From an uncultured SAR116 cluster alpha proteobacterium (GTDB taxonomy: Bacteria; Pseudomonadota; Alphaproteobacteria; Puniceispirillales; Marisalimonadaceae): 64,000 nucleotides of DNA. The DNA is taken from the NCBI GenBank assembly GCA_902530325.1, contig CACAAB010000005.1, positions 1 through 64,000 of the forward strand, in the 5' to 3' direction. Both the position numbers and the translations under genes were made by a program. This document shows positions 8,485-17,608 of the stretch, in pieces (positions within the stretch are counted from its first letter, which is position 1; each line of letters begins with the position of its first letter). Below the pieces are notes generated by a model. It was not told the origin of the DNA. It worked only from the letters and a program-made list of their open reading frames with translations, and did no database searches.

Positions 8485-9657
8485 TTATAAAGCTTCGATA
8501 ATGACTGATATTCCTTGTCCTCCACCAATACACATAGTAGCAAGACCATATTTTCCTTTACGTTTTCTTAATTCATATATAAGTTTTGTCATAATAATTG
8601 CACCGGTCGCACCCACAGGATGACCTAATGCAATAGCTCCTCCATTAACATTAACTATCTCAGGATTAAGACCTAATTGTTTATTAACGGCACATGCTTG
8701 AGCAGCAAAAGCTTCATTAGATTCAATTAAATCTAGATCTGCAACAGTTAATTGAGCTTTATTTAATGCCATTTTTGACGCAGGTACTGGCCCCATACCC
8801 ATTTCGTCAGGATCAACACCACCAAACCCATAAGAAACTATTCTTGCTAATGGCTTCCCTTTTTTTGCCTTTTCTTCATTAGCTAGTACTAAAGCAGAAG
8901 CTCCGTCATTAATTCCAGAAGCATTACCAGCTGTTACTACACCATCTTTTTTAAAAGCAGTTCTGAGACCTGTTAATGTTTCCATACTAGTTTCTGGTTT
9001 TGGGTGTTCATCTATTTCAAAAATCTCAATTCCTTTTCTTGTTTTAATTTCAATAGGTAGTATTTGATCCTTAAAAGCACCATTTTCGATAGCTTCATAT
9101 GCTCTTTTTTGACTAGTTAACGCAAATTCATCCTGCATTTCTCTACTAATTTGATATCTACTAGAAATATTTTCGGCAGTTATACCCATATGTCCATGAC
9201 CAAAAGGATCATGAAGTGCACCTAACATCATATCATGAACTTGTCCATCACCCATTCTAGAACCCCATCGAAAACCTTGAACAATGTGTGCACCATTTGA
9301 CATAACCTCTACACCTCCTGCCATTGCCACTGTAGCATCTCCAAGCATGAGAATTTGAGAAGCACTTACAATTGCCTGAAGCCCAGAGCCACAAAGTCGA
9401 TTTACAGTCAGCGCAGCAGATGCTTTGTCCATTCCAGCCTGTAGTGCAATAACTCTACTCACATACATATCTCTGGGTTCTGTATGTATAACATTACCAA
9501 AAACAGCATGCTCAACTTCATTAGCCTCAAATCCAGATCTTGCAATGGCTTCTTTAGCCACTAAAGTTCCTAGATCGACAGGACAATGGTTTTTAAGAGT
9601 ACCTCCAAACCCTCCAATTGCAGATCTGTTTGCTGACATAATGTAAACATTGTTCAT
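8485..9657 (-). CDS. Acetyl-CoA acetyltransferase (thiolase II)
   Basis: 390-residue thiolase. Nucleophile Cys89 lies in NRLCGSG, His346 in GHPVGATG, and the second active Cys376 in CIGGGQG, so the full catalytic triad is present. Family enzymes condense or cleave acetoacetyl-CoA (or 3-ketoacyl-CoA). The long central segment and the loop around EMGMGPVPA fit the AtoB/PhaA branch. It sits downstream of valine-degradation genes and may take the thiolytic end of the pathway. An acetoacetyl-CoA synthetase gene at 27892 could supply substrate. Confidence 0.92.
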   Translation of the reverse strand: MNNVYIMSANRSAIGGFGGTLKNHCPVDLGTLVAKEAIARSGFEANEVEHAVFGNVIHTEPRDMYVSRVIALQAGMDKASAALTVNRLCGSGLQAIVSASQILMLGDATVAMAGGVEVMSNGAHIVQGFRWGSRMGDGQVHDMMLGALHDPFGHGHMGITAENISSRYQISREMQDEFALTSQKRAYEAIENGAFKDQILPIEIKTRKGIEIFEIDEHPKPETSMETLTGLRTAFKKDGVVTAGNASGINDGASALVLANEEKAKKGKPLARIVSYGFGGVDPDEMGMGPVPASKMALNKAQLTVADLDLIESNEAFAAQACAVNKQLGLNPEIVNVNGGAIALGHPVGATGAIIMTKLIYELRKRKGKYGLATMCIGGGQGISVIIEAL

Positions 9658-9688
9658 TTTAGTTTTCCTCCAGAAAATAACTTTTGTT

Positions 9689-10768
9689 CTAATTTGTTAA
9701 AATTAAGTCTAAATCTCCTAAATCTTCAAAAAAAAGATTAATTCGAGTTTCATCAACATCTTGAATATTGTTGGGTTTCCAATTTGGTTTTCTATCTTTA
9801 TCTACAAGCATTGCTCTAACACCTTCAAAAAAATCTCCAATTTCTACACAACGTTGGACCATTCTGTACTCCATTATAAGTTCATCTTTTAAACTCATAT
9901 GACTGGCGTTTCTGATTTGCTTTAAAGATATTTTTAAGGAAGTTGGAGATTTATGTTTCAACTCTTCGTATTGAAGCTTCAAAAATTCATTTTCAACAAG
10001 TTTTTCACATTCATCAAATATTTGTTCGATTGTATCATAAGAGAAAGCTTTTTTTATCAATTCTTCATTATCTATCAATACACTATCTTCAGTTTGTGGT
10101 TTTGATGAAAATTGATCAATAATATTGTTAACCTTTTGATTAGAATTTGGTGAAGAAGAAATGATTGAATTCTTTAAAATTTCAACTTTTTCTGAGGAAA
10201 CATAATGAGTTATTAGTTTAAGCTTCAACAAGTCATGAGCTTTAATTCTTGCACCAACTAAAGACAGCCAAGCACCAATACCTTTATCTAGTTGTCCAAG
10301 CAGCCACCCTCCTCCAACATCTGGGAATAATCCAATTGCTGTTTCCGGCATTGCAAACATTGTTTTTTCAGAGGCAACCACGTGACTACCATGCATTGAT
10401 ACACCAACACCTCCACCCATGGTAAATCCATTAATTAAGGAAATGAAAGGTTTTTTATAATTACTAATTTTATAATTAAGGGTATATTCATCATAAAAAA
10501 ATGATTTAGATAAATTAGTTGGTGGCCCACCATCTGCTAAAACTTCTTTTCTTAACTTAACAACATCTCCTCCAGCACAAAACGAACGGTCTCCAGCACC
10601 CTCAATTATAATACTGTTTATCTCATCATTAATTTCCCAAGAATCGAGATTTTTATTTATTTTTTGAACCATTGAATAAGTAAGAGCATTTAATCTATCT
10701 GGCCTATTTAAAGTAATTACACCTACGCCGTTATCTTCAGTAAATATAACTTCATCTTGCATTATCAA
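9689..10768 (-). CDS. 3-hydroxyisobutyryl-CoA hydrolase
   Basis: Crotonase-fold thioesterase of 359 residues in valine catabolism, releasing 3-hydroxyisobutyrate from its CoA ester. Oxyanion-hole segments are SFCAGGDVVKL and FTMGGGVG, and the stretch AMPETAIGLFPDVGGGW is nearly identical to the mammalian HIBCH motif. The length is right for HIBCH rather than a plain enoyl-CoA hydratase (about 260). It is 15 bp downstream of the isobutyryl-CoA dehydrogenase gene, which acts two steps earlier, so co-transcription makes sense. Confidence 0.92.
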   Translation of the reverse strand: MIMQDEVIFTEDNGVGVITLNRPDRLNALTYSMVQKINKNLDSWEINDEINSIIIEGAGDRSFCAGGDVVKLRKEVLADGGPPTNLSKSFFYDEYTLNYKISNYKKPFISLINGFTMGGGVGVSMHGSHVVASEKTMFAMPETAIGLFPDVGGGWLLGQLDKGIGAWLSLVGARIKAHDLLKLKLITHYVSSEKVEILKNSIISSSPNSNQKVNNIIDQFSSKPQTEDSVLIDNEELIKKAFSYDTIEQIFDECEKLVENEFLKLQYEELKHKSPTSLKISLKQIRNASHMSLKDELIMEYRMVQRCVEIGDFFEGVRAMLVDKDRKPNWKPNNIQDVDETRINLFFEDLGDLDLILTN

Positions 10769-10783
10769 ATTATCCTTTTAAAT

Positions 10784-11926
10784 TTAATTAGCTTTTAAAT
10801 GTCTTGAAATAATAACTCTCATTATTTCATTAGTCCCCTCTAAGATTTGATGAACCCTTAAATCCCTTACAAGTCTTTCTAACGGAAAGTCTTTCAAATA
10901 TCCATAACCACCATGAATTTGAAGAGCCATATTACATATCTCAGAGCAAACATCAGTTGCATATCTTTTAGCCATTGCACATAGTTTTGTTGCTTGTTTA
11001 TCTGCAGTGTCTAATGCGCATGCGGCTCTTAAAACCATGAGGCGAGAAGCCTCCAACTCAGTTGCCATATCGGCTAACTTAAATTGTATGACTTGGAATT
11101 TATCCAGTGATTTTCCAAATTGTTTTCTTTCTGCAGAATAACTCATAGATGCTTCTAAAGCTGCTCTTGCTCCACCCAAAGAACATGCGGCAATATTTAC
11201 TCTTCCGCCATCTAGACCTTTCATTGCAATTTTAAATCCATCGCCTTCATTACCAACAAGATTATCTATTGGTATTTCACAATTATCAAAATTTACCATA
11301 GATGTATGTTGACTATTCCAACCCATTTTCTTTTCTTGTTTTCCAAATGATAAACCCTTTGTTCCTTTTTCTACTAATATACATGAGACACCACTAGAAC
11401 CTTCTTCACCTGTTCTGCACATAACTGCAAAAATATCACTTGTAGGTCCCCCAGATATAAAACTTTTTGAACCATTTAACACATAATGACTATTCCCCTT
11501 TTTTGTAGCTTTAGTTTTCAATGCCACAGCATCTGATCCAGAACCTGGTTCAGTAAGACAGTAACTAGACATCATTTCCATAGTTGATAACTTGTTAATA
11601 AATCTCTCTTTTATATGATCTGATCCATGAGCATCTATCATCCAAGTAACCATATTATGGATAGATATGTACGCTGCAGTAGACACACATCCCCTAGAAA
11701 GTTCTTCGAAACAAATAGCAGCGTCCAACCTACTGAGACCTGAACCTCCATAATTCTCATTCACATAAATAGCAGCCAAACCAAGTTCAGCTGCTTTTTT
11801 TAGAGTTTCGACTGGAAAAATCTCGTTTTGATCCCATTCAGACGCATAAGGCATGAGTTCTGTCTCAGCAAAATTCTTTGCCATTTCTTTTATATTTAAC
11901 TGATCTTCGTTATATTCAAAGTTCAT
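10784..11926 (-). CDS. Isobutyryl-CoA dehydrogenase (ACAD8-like)
   Basis: FAD-dependent acyl-CoA dehydrogenase of 380 residues. The flavin/substrate block YCLTEPGSGSDA, the segment KKMGWNSQHT and GLDGGRVNIAACSLG all follow the ACAD8 pattern; the catalytic Glu is at 363 in LEGTNEIMR. Predicted reaction: isobutyryl-CoA to methacrylyl-CoA in valine degradation, passing electrons to ETF. Adjacent HIBCH supports this over short-chain acyl-CoA dehydrogenase function. Confidence 0.9.
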   Translation of the reverse strand: MNFEYNEDQLNIKEMAKNFAETELMPYASEWDQNEIFPVETLKKAAELGLAAIYVNENYGGSGLSRLDAAICFEELSRGCVSTAAYISIHNMVTWMIDAHGSDHIKERFINKLSTMEMMSSYCLTEPGSGSDAVALKTKATKKGNSHYVLNGSKSFISGGPTSDIFAVMCRTGEEGSSGVSCILVEKGTKGLSFGKQEKKMGWNSQHTSMVNFDNCEIPIDNLVGNEGDGFKIAMKGLDGGRVNIAACSLGGARAALEASMSYSAERKQFGKSLDKFQVIQFKLADMATELEASRLMVLRAACALDTADKQATKLCAMAKRYATDVCSEICNMALQIHGGYGYLKDFPLERLVRDLRVHQILEGTNEIMRVIISRHLKAN

Positions 11927-11958
11927 TTGTCACCTCTTCATTACCCATTTCATACTCA

Positions 11959-13560
11959 CTAAATTTTATGTGACTGTAAAATCATCTCTGATGCCTTTTC
12001 AGCAATCATTAATGTCGGCGCATTCGTATTTCCAGAAGTTATAGCAGGCATTATTGAAGCATCCGCAATCCTAAGCCCATCTACTCCTCTTACTTTTAGA
12101 TTACTATCTGTCACTGAGGTTTTGTTTGAACCCATTGCACACGTACCGACTGGATGAAAAATCGTTGTACCAATATCACCAGCAACTTTTTTGAGTTCAT
12201 CTTCGGTCTGAAACTGTATACCCGGCGCAAACTCTTTTGGATTATATTTTTTCATTGCAGGTTGAGAAATTATTTTTCTAGCTAACTTTATAGATTGAGC
12301 AGCTACAATTTTATCTTTTTCTTCGGATAAATAATTGGGGTCTATTGATGGTGCTATCTTGTAATCTTTTGATGAAATGTGAACTTTACCTCTGCTTTGA
12401 GGGTTAAGGTTACAAACACTTGCTGTTAAACCTGGAAAACTATGCAACGGGTCTCCAAATTTATCTAGAGAAAGAGGCTGAACATGAAATTGAAGGTTAG
12501 GTGTTTCATAAGATTTATCAGACATTGCAAATACGCCTAATTGACTAGGCGCCATTGACATTGGTCCTGTTCTTTTGAGAGCATATTCCAAACCAATAGC
12601 TATTTTCCCAAATAAAGAATTCGCTTTTTGATTAAGTGTTTTGGCATTTTCTAGTCTATAAATTACTCTCAATTGCAGATGATCTTGCAAATTTTCACCA
12701 ACATTTTCACTCTCTACTAACGTATTAATACCTAAATTTGAAAGTATTTTTGGATTACCAATACCAGATAATTCTAGTATTTTAGGTGATCCAATAGATC
12801 CAGCAGAAAGTATAACTTCTCTGTGTGCAAATATTTCTTCTAACTTTCCATTTCTTACAACTTCTATACCTTTGCACTTTTTTTTGTTCAAAATTATTTT
12901 TTTAACTTCACATTTACTTATTATCTTAAGATTCTTTCTGTTTTGAATTGGTTTAATAAATGCTTTAACAGTATTCCACCTAAATCCAGAATTTTGGTTT
13001 ACTTTAAAATAAGAAACTCCAAAATTATTTCCTTCATTAAAGTCATCTATTTTAGGTATTCCAGCTTCTATGGTTGCATCTCTAAAACTATCTAAAATAT
13101 CCCATGAAAGTCTTTGTTTATCAACTTTCCATTCGCCTCCAGAGCCGTGAAACTTACTCTCACCTTCATAACTATCTTCCATATTTTTGAAATATGGTAA
13201 AACATCATCCCAACTCCAACCTTCATTACCCATTTGTCTCCATTGGTCATAATCACCTGCTTGTCCTCTCATATAAATCATACCATTTATAGATGAACAA
13301 CCTCCCATGATTTTGCCTCTTGGGTAATTTAGAGATCTTCCATTTAGTCCTTTTTGAGAAGTGGTTTTATAAAGCCAGTCTGTTCTTTTGTTTCCCATGC
13401 AGTAAAGGTACCCCACAGGTATATGAACCCAGTGGTAATTGTCATTTCCTCCAGCTTCTATTAATGCTACGGAATATCTATCGTTTGCTGATAATCGATT
13501 CGCTAAAAGACATCCAGCTGTTCCTGCACCAACAACAATAAAATCATAGCTTTGTGTCAT
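11959..13560 (-). CDS. GMC-family FAD oxidoreductase (choline/alcohol dehydrogenase-like)
   Basis: Flavoenzyme of 533 residues. The dinucleotide motif VVGAGTAGCLLANRL is at the N-terminus, the second GMC signature is GGCSSINGMIYMRG, and the catalytic His469 lies in FHPVGTCAMG, with the C-terminal active-site loop GNTNAPT about 40 residues later. This is the BetA-like branch that oxidises primary alcohols. Choline is not assured because no betaine aldehyde dehydrogenase or BetI is nearby; an alcohol linked to acyl-CoA catabolism is equally possible. It lies 32 bp upstream of the acyl-CoA dehydrogenase gene. Confidence 0.88.
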   Translation of the reverse strand: MTQSYDFIVVGAGTAGCLLANRLSANDRYSVALIEAGGNDNYHWVHIPVGYLYCMGNKRTDWLYKTTSQKGLNGRSLNYPRGKIMGGCSSINGMIYMRGQAGDYDQWRQMGNEGWSWDDVLPYFKNMEDSYEGESKFHGSGGEWKVDKQRLSWDILDSFRDATIEAGIPKIDDFNEGNNFGVSYFKVNQNSGFRWNTVKAFIKPIQNRKNLKIISKCEVKKIILNKKKCKGIEVVRNGKLEEIFAHREVILSAGSIGSPKILELSGIGNPKILSNLGINTLVESENVGENLQDHLQLRVIYRLENAKTLNQKANSLFGKIAIGLEYALKRTGPMSMAPSQLGVFAMSDKSYETPNLQFHVQPLSLDKFGDPLHSFPGLTASVCNLNPQSRGKVHISSKDYKIAPSIDPNYLSEEKDKIVAAQSIKLARKIISQPAMKKYNPKEFAPGIQFQTEDELKKVAGDIGTTIFHPVGTCAMGSNKTSVTDSNLKVRGVDGLRIADASIMPAITSGNTNAPTLMIAEKASEMILQSHKI

Positions 13561-13674
13561 TCAGATTGCCTTTTATAATTATAAAAAATAATAAAAATTT
13601 GATATCATAGTATTTGATATATGAATAATTTTCTATGTAAAAATTTAATCTATTTCGAGAGATAATATTTAAAA

Positions 13675-14457
13675 CTACTTTTCATTCCATAAAGGAGTTC
13701 TTTTGTCTAAGAAGGCACTAATACCCTCGTGAGCATCTATTTCCATCATATTAATTGTCATTACTTCAGAAGTATAATGATAAGCCTCATCCAGTGACAT
13801 TTCTACCTGTTTATAAAAAGCCTCCTTTCCAATCTTCACTGTAGAAGTTGGCTTTGAAGCTATTAATTTTGCCAAGTTTAGTGTATCAACATGAAGCCGT
13901 TCTAATGGCACAGATTTATTAATAAGCCCAAACTGAACAGCCTCTTGTGCACTAAGTTTCTCTCCAGTTAAAAGCATTTCCATGATTTTTTTTCTGCTAA
14001 TGTTTCGAGAAACCGCAACCATGGGTGTTGAGCAAAAAAGACCTATATTTACACCAGGTGTCATAAAAGAAGACTGTTCTGAAGCAACAGCTAAATCACA
14101 ACTTGCTACTAGTTGGCAACCAGCAGCAGCAGCTATTCCACAAACCTCAGCTATAACTGGTTTTGGCAACCTTAAAATGGTTTGCATTAAGATTGAACAT
14201 TCATCAAATAAATTTTTAAAGAAAACTTTATTTTTCTTGTTTTGTCTTAGTTCTTCTAAATCGTGCCCAGCTGAAAAACCAGGACCCTCAGAAGAAATAA
14301 TTATGACTTTTATTTTAGTTTGCGAAGAAACGTCTTTTAAAGCTTTTGTAAGAGCTTTTATTAATTCCAAAGATAATGGATTGTGTTTTTTACCGTTAGT
14401 TAATTCTATCCTAACTATGTTTTCAGTTTCATTTTTAATAGAAAAAAAATTATCCAT
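13675..14457 (-). CDS. ECHDC3-like enoyl-CoA hydratase/isomerase
   Basis: Crotonase-family protein of 260 residues. The oxyanion segment is GPGFSAGHDLEELR and the core is GIAAAAGCQLVASCDLAVASE followed by MTPGVNIGLFCSTPMVA, which follows vertebrate ECHDC3 closely. The acid/base glutamates of classical enoyl-CoA hydratase are not evident, as in ECHDC3, whose own reaction is poorly defined. It heads the minus-strand group, separated from the GMC gene by 114 bp, so it may have its own transcript or share the promoter region. Confidence 0.85.
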   Translation of the reverse strand: MDNFFSIKNETENIVRIELTNGKKHNPLSLELIKALTKALKDVSSQTKIKVIIISSEGPGFSAGHDLEELRQNKKNKVFFKNLFDECSILMQTILRLPKPVIAEVCGIAAAAGCQLVASCDLAVASEQSSFMTPGVNIGLFCSTPMVAVSRNISRKKIMEMLLTGEKLSAQEAVQFGLINKSVPLERLHVDTLNLAKLIASKPTSTVKIGKEAFYKQVEMSLDEAYHYTSEVMTINMMEIDAHEGISAFLDKRTPLWNEK

Positions 14458-14591
14458 TTTTTGACCATAAATTGTTTAAATTCTTATTTGAAACTTATTT
14501 TGAATTTTGGTCAATCAATAATCTTATTTTATTGTTTGTTTTACTTAAAATAAAAAGCACATTAAATTTAATAAAAAAGAATTGTTATTAA

Positions 14592-15770
14592 ATGAAAAAT
14601 TTTAATTATAGAGTTTTAGTCTTAATTTTAACTGGAACAGCAGCTCTTGCTCTAGCAATTGGTATTGGTAGGTTTACTTATACTCCTATACTGCCCTTTA
14701 TGTTAGAAGAGTTAAATATTACTAAAACTGAAGGTGGTTTAATTGCCTCATGGAACTTTTTTGGGTACCTATGTGGTTCACTGTTATCAATTTCGTCAAT
14801 TTTTATAAAAAGAGTTAAGCTAGTTTTCTTTATTTCTATAGTTCTTTCAATATCAACAACATTTTTAATGAGCATAGATGATGAAGTAATATTTTTTATT
14901 ATTGTTCGATTTATTAGTGGTTTATCCAGTGCTTTTGTTCTCATATTTGGCACAGCTTTAATTCTACCCAGCATACAATCATTTGGTAAAAAATCACTAA
15001 GCACTTCACACTTCATGGGTGTGGGTTTTGGAATAGTCATATCTTCCATTCTAGTGACATTTTTAGGAGAATTAGGTTTCCATTGGGATGATTTATGGAT
15101 TGGTGTAGCTGTGTTATCAGTAATTTTAGCTGTTCCAATTTTTATATATACTCCTAACGAAATTTTGCAGCATTCATATTCTCAAAATTCAAATTATAAA
15201 AATAATTTTAGTTTTTCTTTAATATCTATTTCTTATGGTTTGTATGGTTTTGGTTACGTCGTTTTGGGGACTTTTATTTCAGCCATGGCTAGGGAAACAT
15301 CTGGTTTGGAAGCCACTGAAATGTATGTTTGGTTGTTAGTAGGTTTAGCAGGTATACCTATGGTTCTTTTTTGGCCATGGTTTGGCAAAAAAATCGGCAA
15401 CGATTTAGCTCTTTTTTTTGCTTGTGCTATAATGGGATTAGGAGTTTTAATGCCCGTGTTATTAGAGAATAAAGCTGGGATTACTTCTGCATCTATTTTA
15501 CTTGGCTCAACGTTTATACCAATAACTGCACTTGCATTATTAGAAGGTCAGTCTAGATATAATGGATCAATTAGAGTCTCTACTGCCATTTTAACTTCAT
15601 CATTCAGTGTTGGACAAATGATAGGACCTTATTTTGGTGGATTTATAATAGATTTATTTAATTCTTATAGTATTGCATTAACTATATCCTCAATATCACT
15701 TTTTATTGCCTCTATATTAATGATTAATCCCACAAGATTTCTTAAAAGAAAATTTAGAGATATTCTTTGA
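14592..15770 (+). CDS. MFS transporter, YbfB/YjiJ-like
   Basis: 392-residue inner-membrane carrier with about twelve hydrophobic helices. The opening ALAIGIGRFTYTPILPFML corresponds to the YbfB/YjiJ family N-terminus, and the helix 2-3 region (GYLCGSLLSI...FIKRVK) is short and basic as expected. Substrate is not known for this family. It is transcribed divergently from the ECHDC3-like gene across a 134-bp AT-rich spacer, and its 3' end overlaps the convergent kinase gene by 17 bp. Confidence 0.85.
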   Translation: MKNFNYRVLVLILTGTAALALAIGIGRFTYTPILPFMLEELNITKTEGGLIASWNFFGYLCGSLLSISSIFIKRVKLVFFISIVLSISTTFLMSIDDEVIFFIIVRFISGLSSAFVLIFGTALILPSIQSFGKKSLSTSHFMGVGFGIVISSILVTFLGELGFHWDDLWIGVAVLSVILAVPIFIYTPNEILQHSYSQNSNYKNNFSFSLISISYGLYGFGYVVLGTFISAMARETSGLEATEMYVWLLVGLAGIPMVLFWPWFGKKIGNDLALFFACAIMGLGVLMPVLLENKAGITSASILLGSTFIPITALALLEGQSRYNGSIRVSTAILTSSFSVGQMIGPYFGGFIIDLFNSYSIALTISSISLFIASILMINPTRFLKRKFRDIL

Positions 15771-16794
15771 GTATTTTTGAACCTAAATCTGCAACTGGTT
15801 CTGCCTGTTCTCCTACTTCATAGGCATTTTCACCTGAGTTGTTTCCATCAATAACACGTTTTGCTATACCTTGGAGAATGCCTACAAATCTAAAACAATT
15901 AAATGCTAGTAAAAACTTCCAATATTTTGGCTTATCAAAACCAGTTAAATTTAAATAACTTTCTAAAATTTTTTCTTCAGTTGGTATGCCAGAGTAAAGC
16001 TTTTGATTATGAAAATTACTCAAACCACCTATTGGCCATGTTTTTTCGAATCTAAGCATTAATACCCAGTATGATAAATCAATAAAAGGGGGTGATAGTG
16101 TTGACAATTCCCAATCTAACAAACCAATTATACTTGGAATAGATTTATTTTTTTCTAAAATCATATTATCTAAACGAAAATCACCGTGTAAAAGACATGG
16201 TTTCAAATTATCTATTTTAGTTGGAATATATTTTGGTATGGTTTCAATTAAATATTCCATACTTTTTATATATTTTGTTTCAGAGTCTCTGTATTGTTTT
16301 ATCCATAATTTTATCTGTCTTTCAAGATAACCATAATGTTTGCCAAAATTTTCTAAGCCAATTTTCTTTAAATCTAATTTAACTAATTCTGCTAAAATTT
16401 TAATTTTATGTTTATAAATTTTATCTCTTTGTTCGCTTGTATAATTTGATAGATCTGGATCAAATTCATGTGCGCCATTAATAAATTCCATAACATAAAA
16501 TTCACTTCCAATTATATCTACGTCACTACAATATCCATACGTTTCGGGAGTAGGAATTTTTGAATTTGATAAAGCACTCATCACTTTATATTCTCTATCA
16601 ATTCGATGTGCACCTCGAAGGAGATGTCCCAATGGCTTAGACCTAAGCACAAAACTTTTATTATCAGATTTCAGTAGAAATGTAGGATTAGATTGGCCTG
16701 TTTCAAATTTTTTCATTGATAAAATTTGTTCATTAATTGATGTGTTTTTTTTAAGCCAAAGATTTATGCTATTTATTTTATTTTTTACTGACAT
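15754..16794 (-). CDS. Aminoglycoside-phosphotransferase-fold kinase, ACAD10/11 kinase-domain type
   Basis: 346-residue APH-fold kinase. The catalytic loop is HGDFRLDN (His203-Asp205-Asn210) and the metal site is LLDWE (Asp227), so the kinase core is intact. The domain matches the kinase portion of ACAD10/ACAD11 and LvaA, which phosphorylate 4-hydroxyacyl-CoAs so that an acyl-CoA dehydrogenase can process them. An ACAD gene and an SDR gene are divergently arranged beside it across 64 bp, and a HAD gene follows. Antibiotic resistance is not implied by this fold. Confidence 0.85.
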   Translation of the reverse strand: MSVKNKINSINLWLKKNTSINEQILSMKKFETGQSNPTFLLKSDNKSFVLRSKPLGHLLRGAHRIDREYKVMSALSNSKIPTPETYGYCSDVDIIGSEFYVMEFINGAHEFDPDLSNYTSEQRDKIYKHKIKILAELVKLDLKKIGLENFGKHYGYLERQIKLWIKQYRDSETKYIKSMEYLIETIPKYIPTKIDNLKPCLLHGDFRLDNMILEKNKSIPSIIGLLDWELSTLSPPFIDLSYWVLMLRFEKTWPIGGLSNFHNQKLYSGIPTEEKILESYLNLTGFDKPKYWKFLLAFNCFRFVGILQGIAKRVIDGNNSGENAYEVGEQAEPVADLGSKILKEYL

Positions 16795-16858
16795 ATTTAC
16801 ATGACTAATTTATTCTTATTGAAATATCACATTTAAATTAATTTTAGGTATATGATAC

Positions 16859-17593
16859 ATGAATGTTCAATCTAACACTGTTTTAATAACAGGTGCAAGC
16901 AGAGGGTTAGGCGCAAATTTCTCTAAGGTATTAGCACATGATGGTTTTAAAATTATTGGTGTTGGACGTAATATACAAAATCTAAAATCAGTTATTTCTT
17001 CTCTTCCTAATCAAAATCTAGGTCATTCCTATTTAGAACTTGACATTACAGATGAGTTGCAAGTTCAGAAGATGTTAAATGATTTAAACATTTACGCCTT
17101 AATAAATAATGCAGGTATTGCAAATACCAAATTATTACACGAAGAAACTTATTCAGATTTAACAAAAATAATTAATACTAATTTATTAGGTTCAATTAAT
17201 GTATCAAATGCTTTAATTCCAAATATGATTAAAAATAAAAATGGGAAAATTATTAACATTGCTTCCACTCTTGGTTATAGACCTTTATCATTTGTTGGAG
17301 CATATTCTGCTACTAAAGCTGCTTTAATACAAATTACTAAATCTCAATCAATAGAATTAGCAAAATATAATATATGCGTTAATGCACTTGCACCAGGCTA
17401 TATACTTACTGACATCAATAGAAAACAATTAGAAGGTGATGCTGGCGTTTTACTTAAAAAGAAAATACCTCTCAAAAGATTTGCTACTTTAGAAGAACTT
17501 GATGTAATTATTTCTATGTTAGTAAATCCACAAAACACCTATATGACGGGAGCCACAATAGCTGTTGATGGTGGACTAAGTACAGGTCTTTGA
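16859..17593 (+). CDS. Short-chain dehydrogenase/reductase
   Basis: Classical SDR of 244 residues. The cofactor motif TGASRGLG is at residues 11-18, NNAG at 83-86, and the catalytic residues are Ser136, Tyr149, Lys153. The C-terminal TGATIAVDGGLS is the usual closing element. Substrate is unknown. It starts the plus-strand pair with the downstream acyl-CoA dehydrogenase (15 bp gap), which points to a role on the same acyl or hydroxyacyl-CoA, for example interconverting keto and hydroxy groups. Confidence 0.88.
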   Translation: MNVQSNTVLITGASRGLGANFSKVLAHDGFKIIGVGRNIQNLKSVISSLPNQNLGHSYLELDITDELQVQKMLNDLNIYALINNAGIANTKLLHEETYSDLTKIINTNLLGSINVSNALIPNMIKNKNGKIINIASTLGYRPLSFVGAYSATKAALIQITKSQSIELAKYNICVNALAPGYILTDINRKQLEGDAGVLLKKKIPLKRFATLEELDVIISMLVNPQNTYMTGATIAVDGGLSTGL

Positions 17594-17608
17594 CAATAGG
17601 AGCAATTT

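Noticed and set aside
15754-16794. Aminoglycoside resistance phosphotransferase
   Set aside because: The fold is shared, but the sequence and the adjoining ACAD and SDR genes fit the acyl-CoA-linked kinase group.
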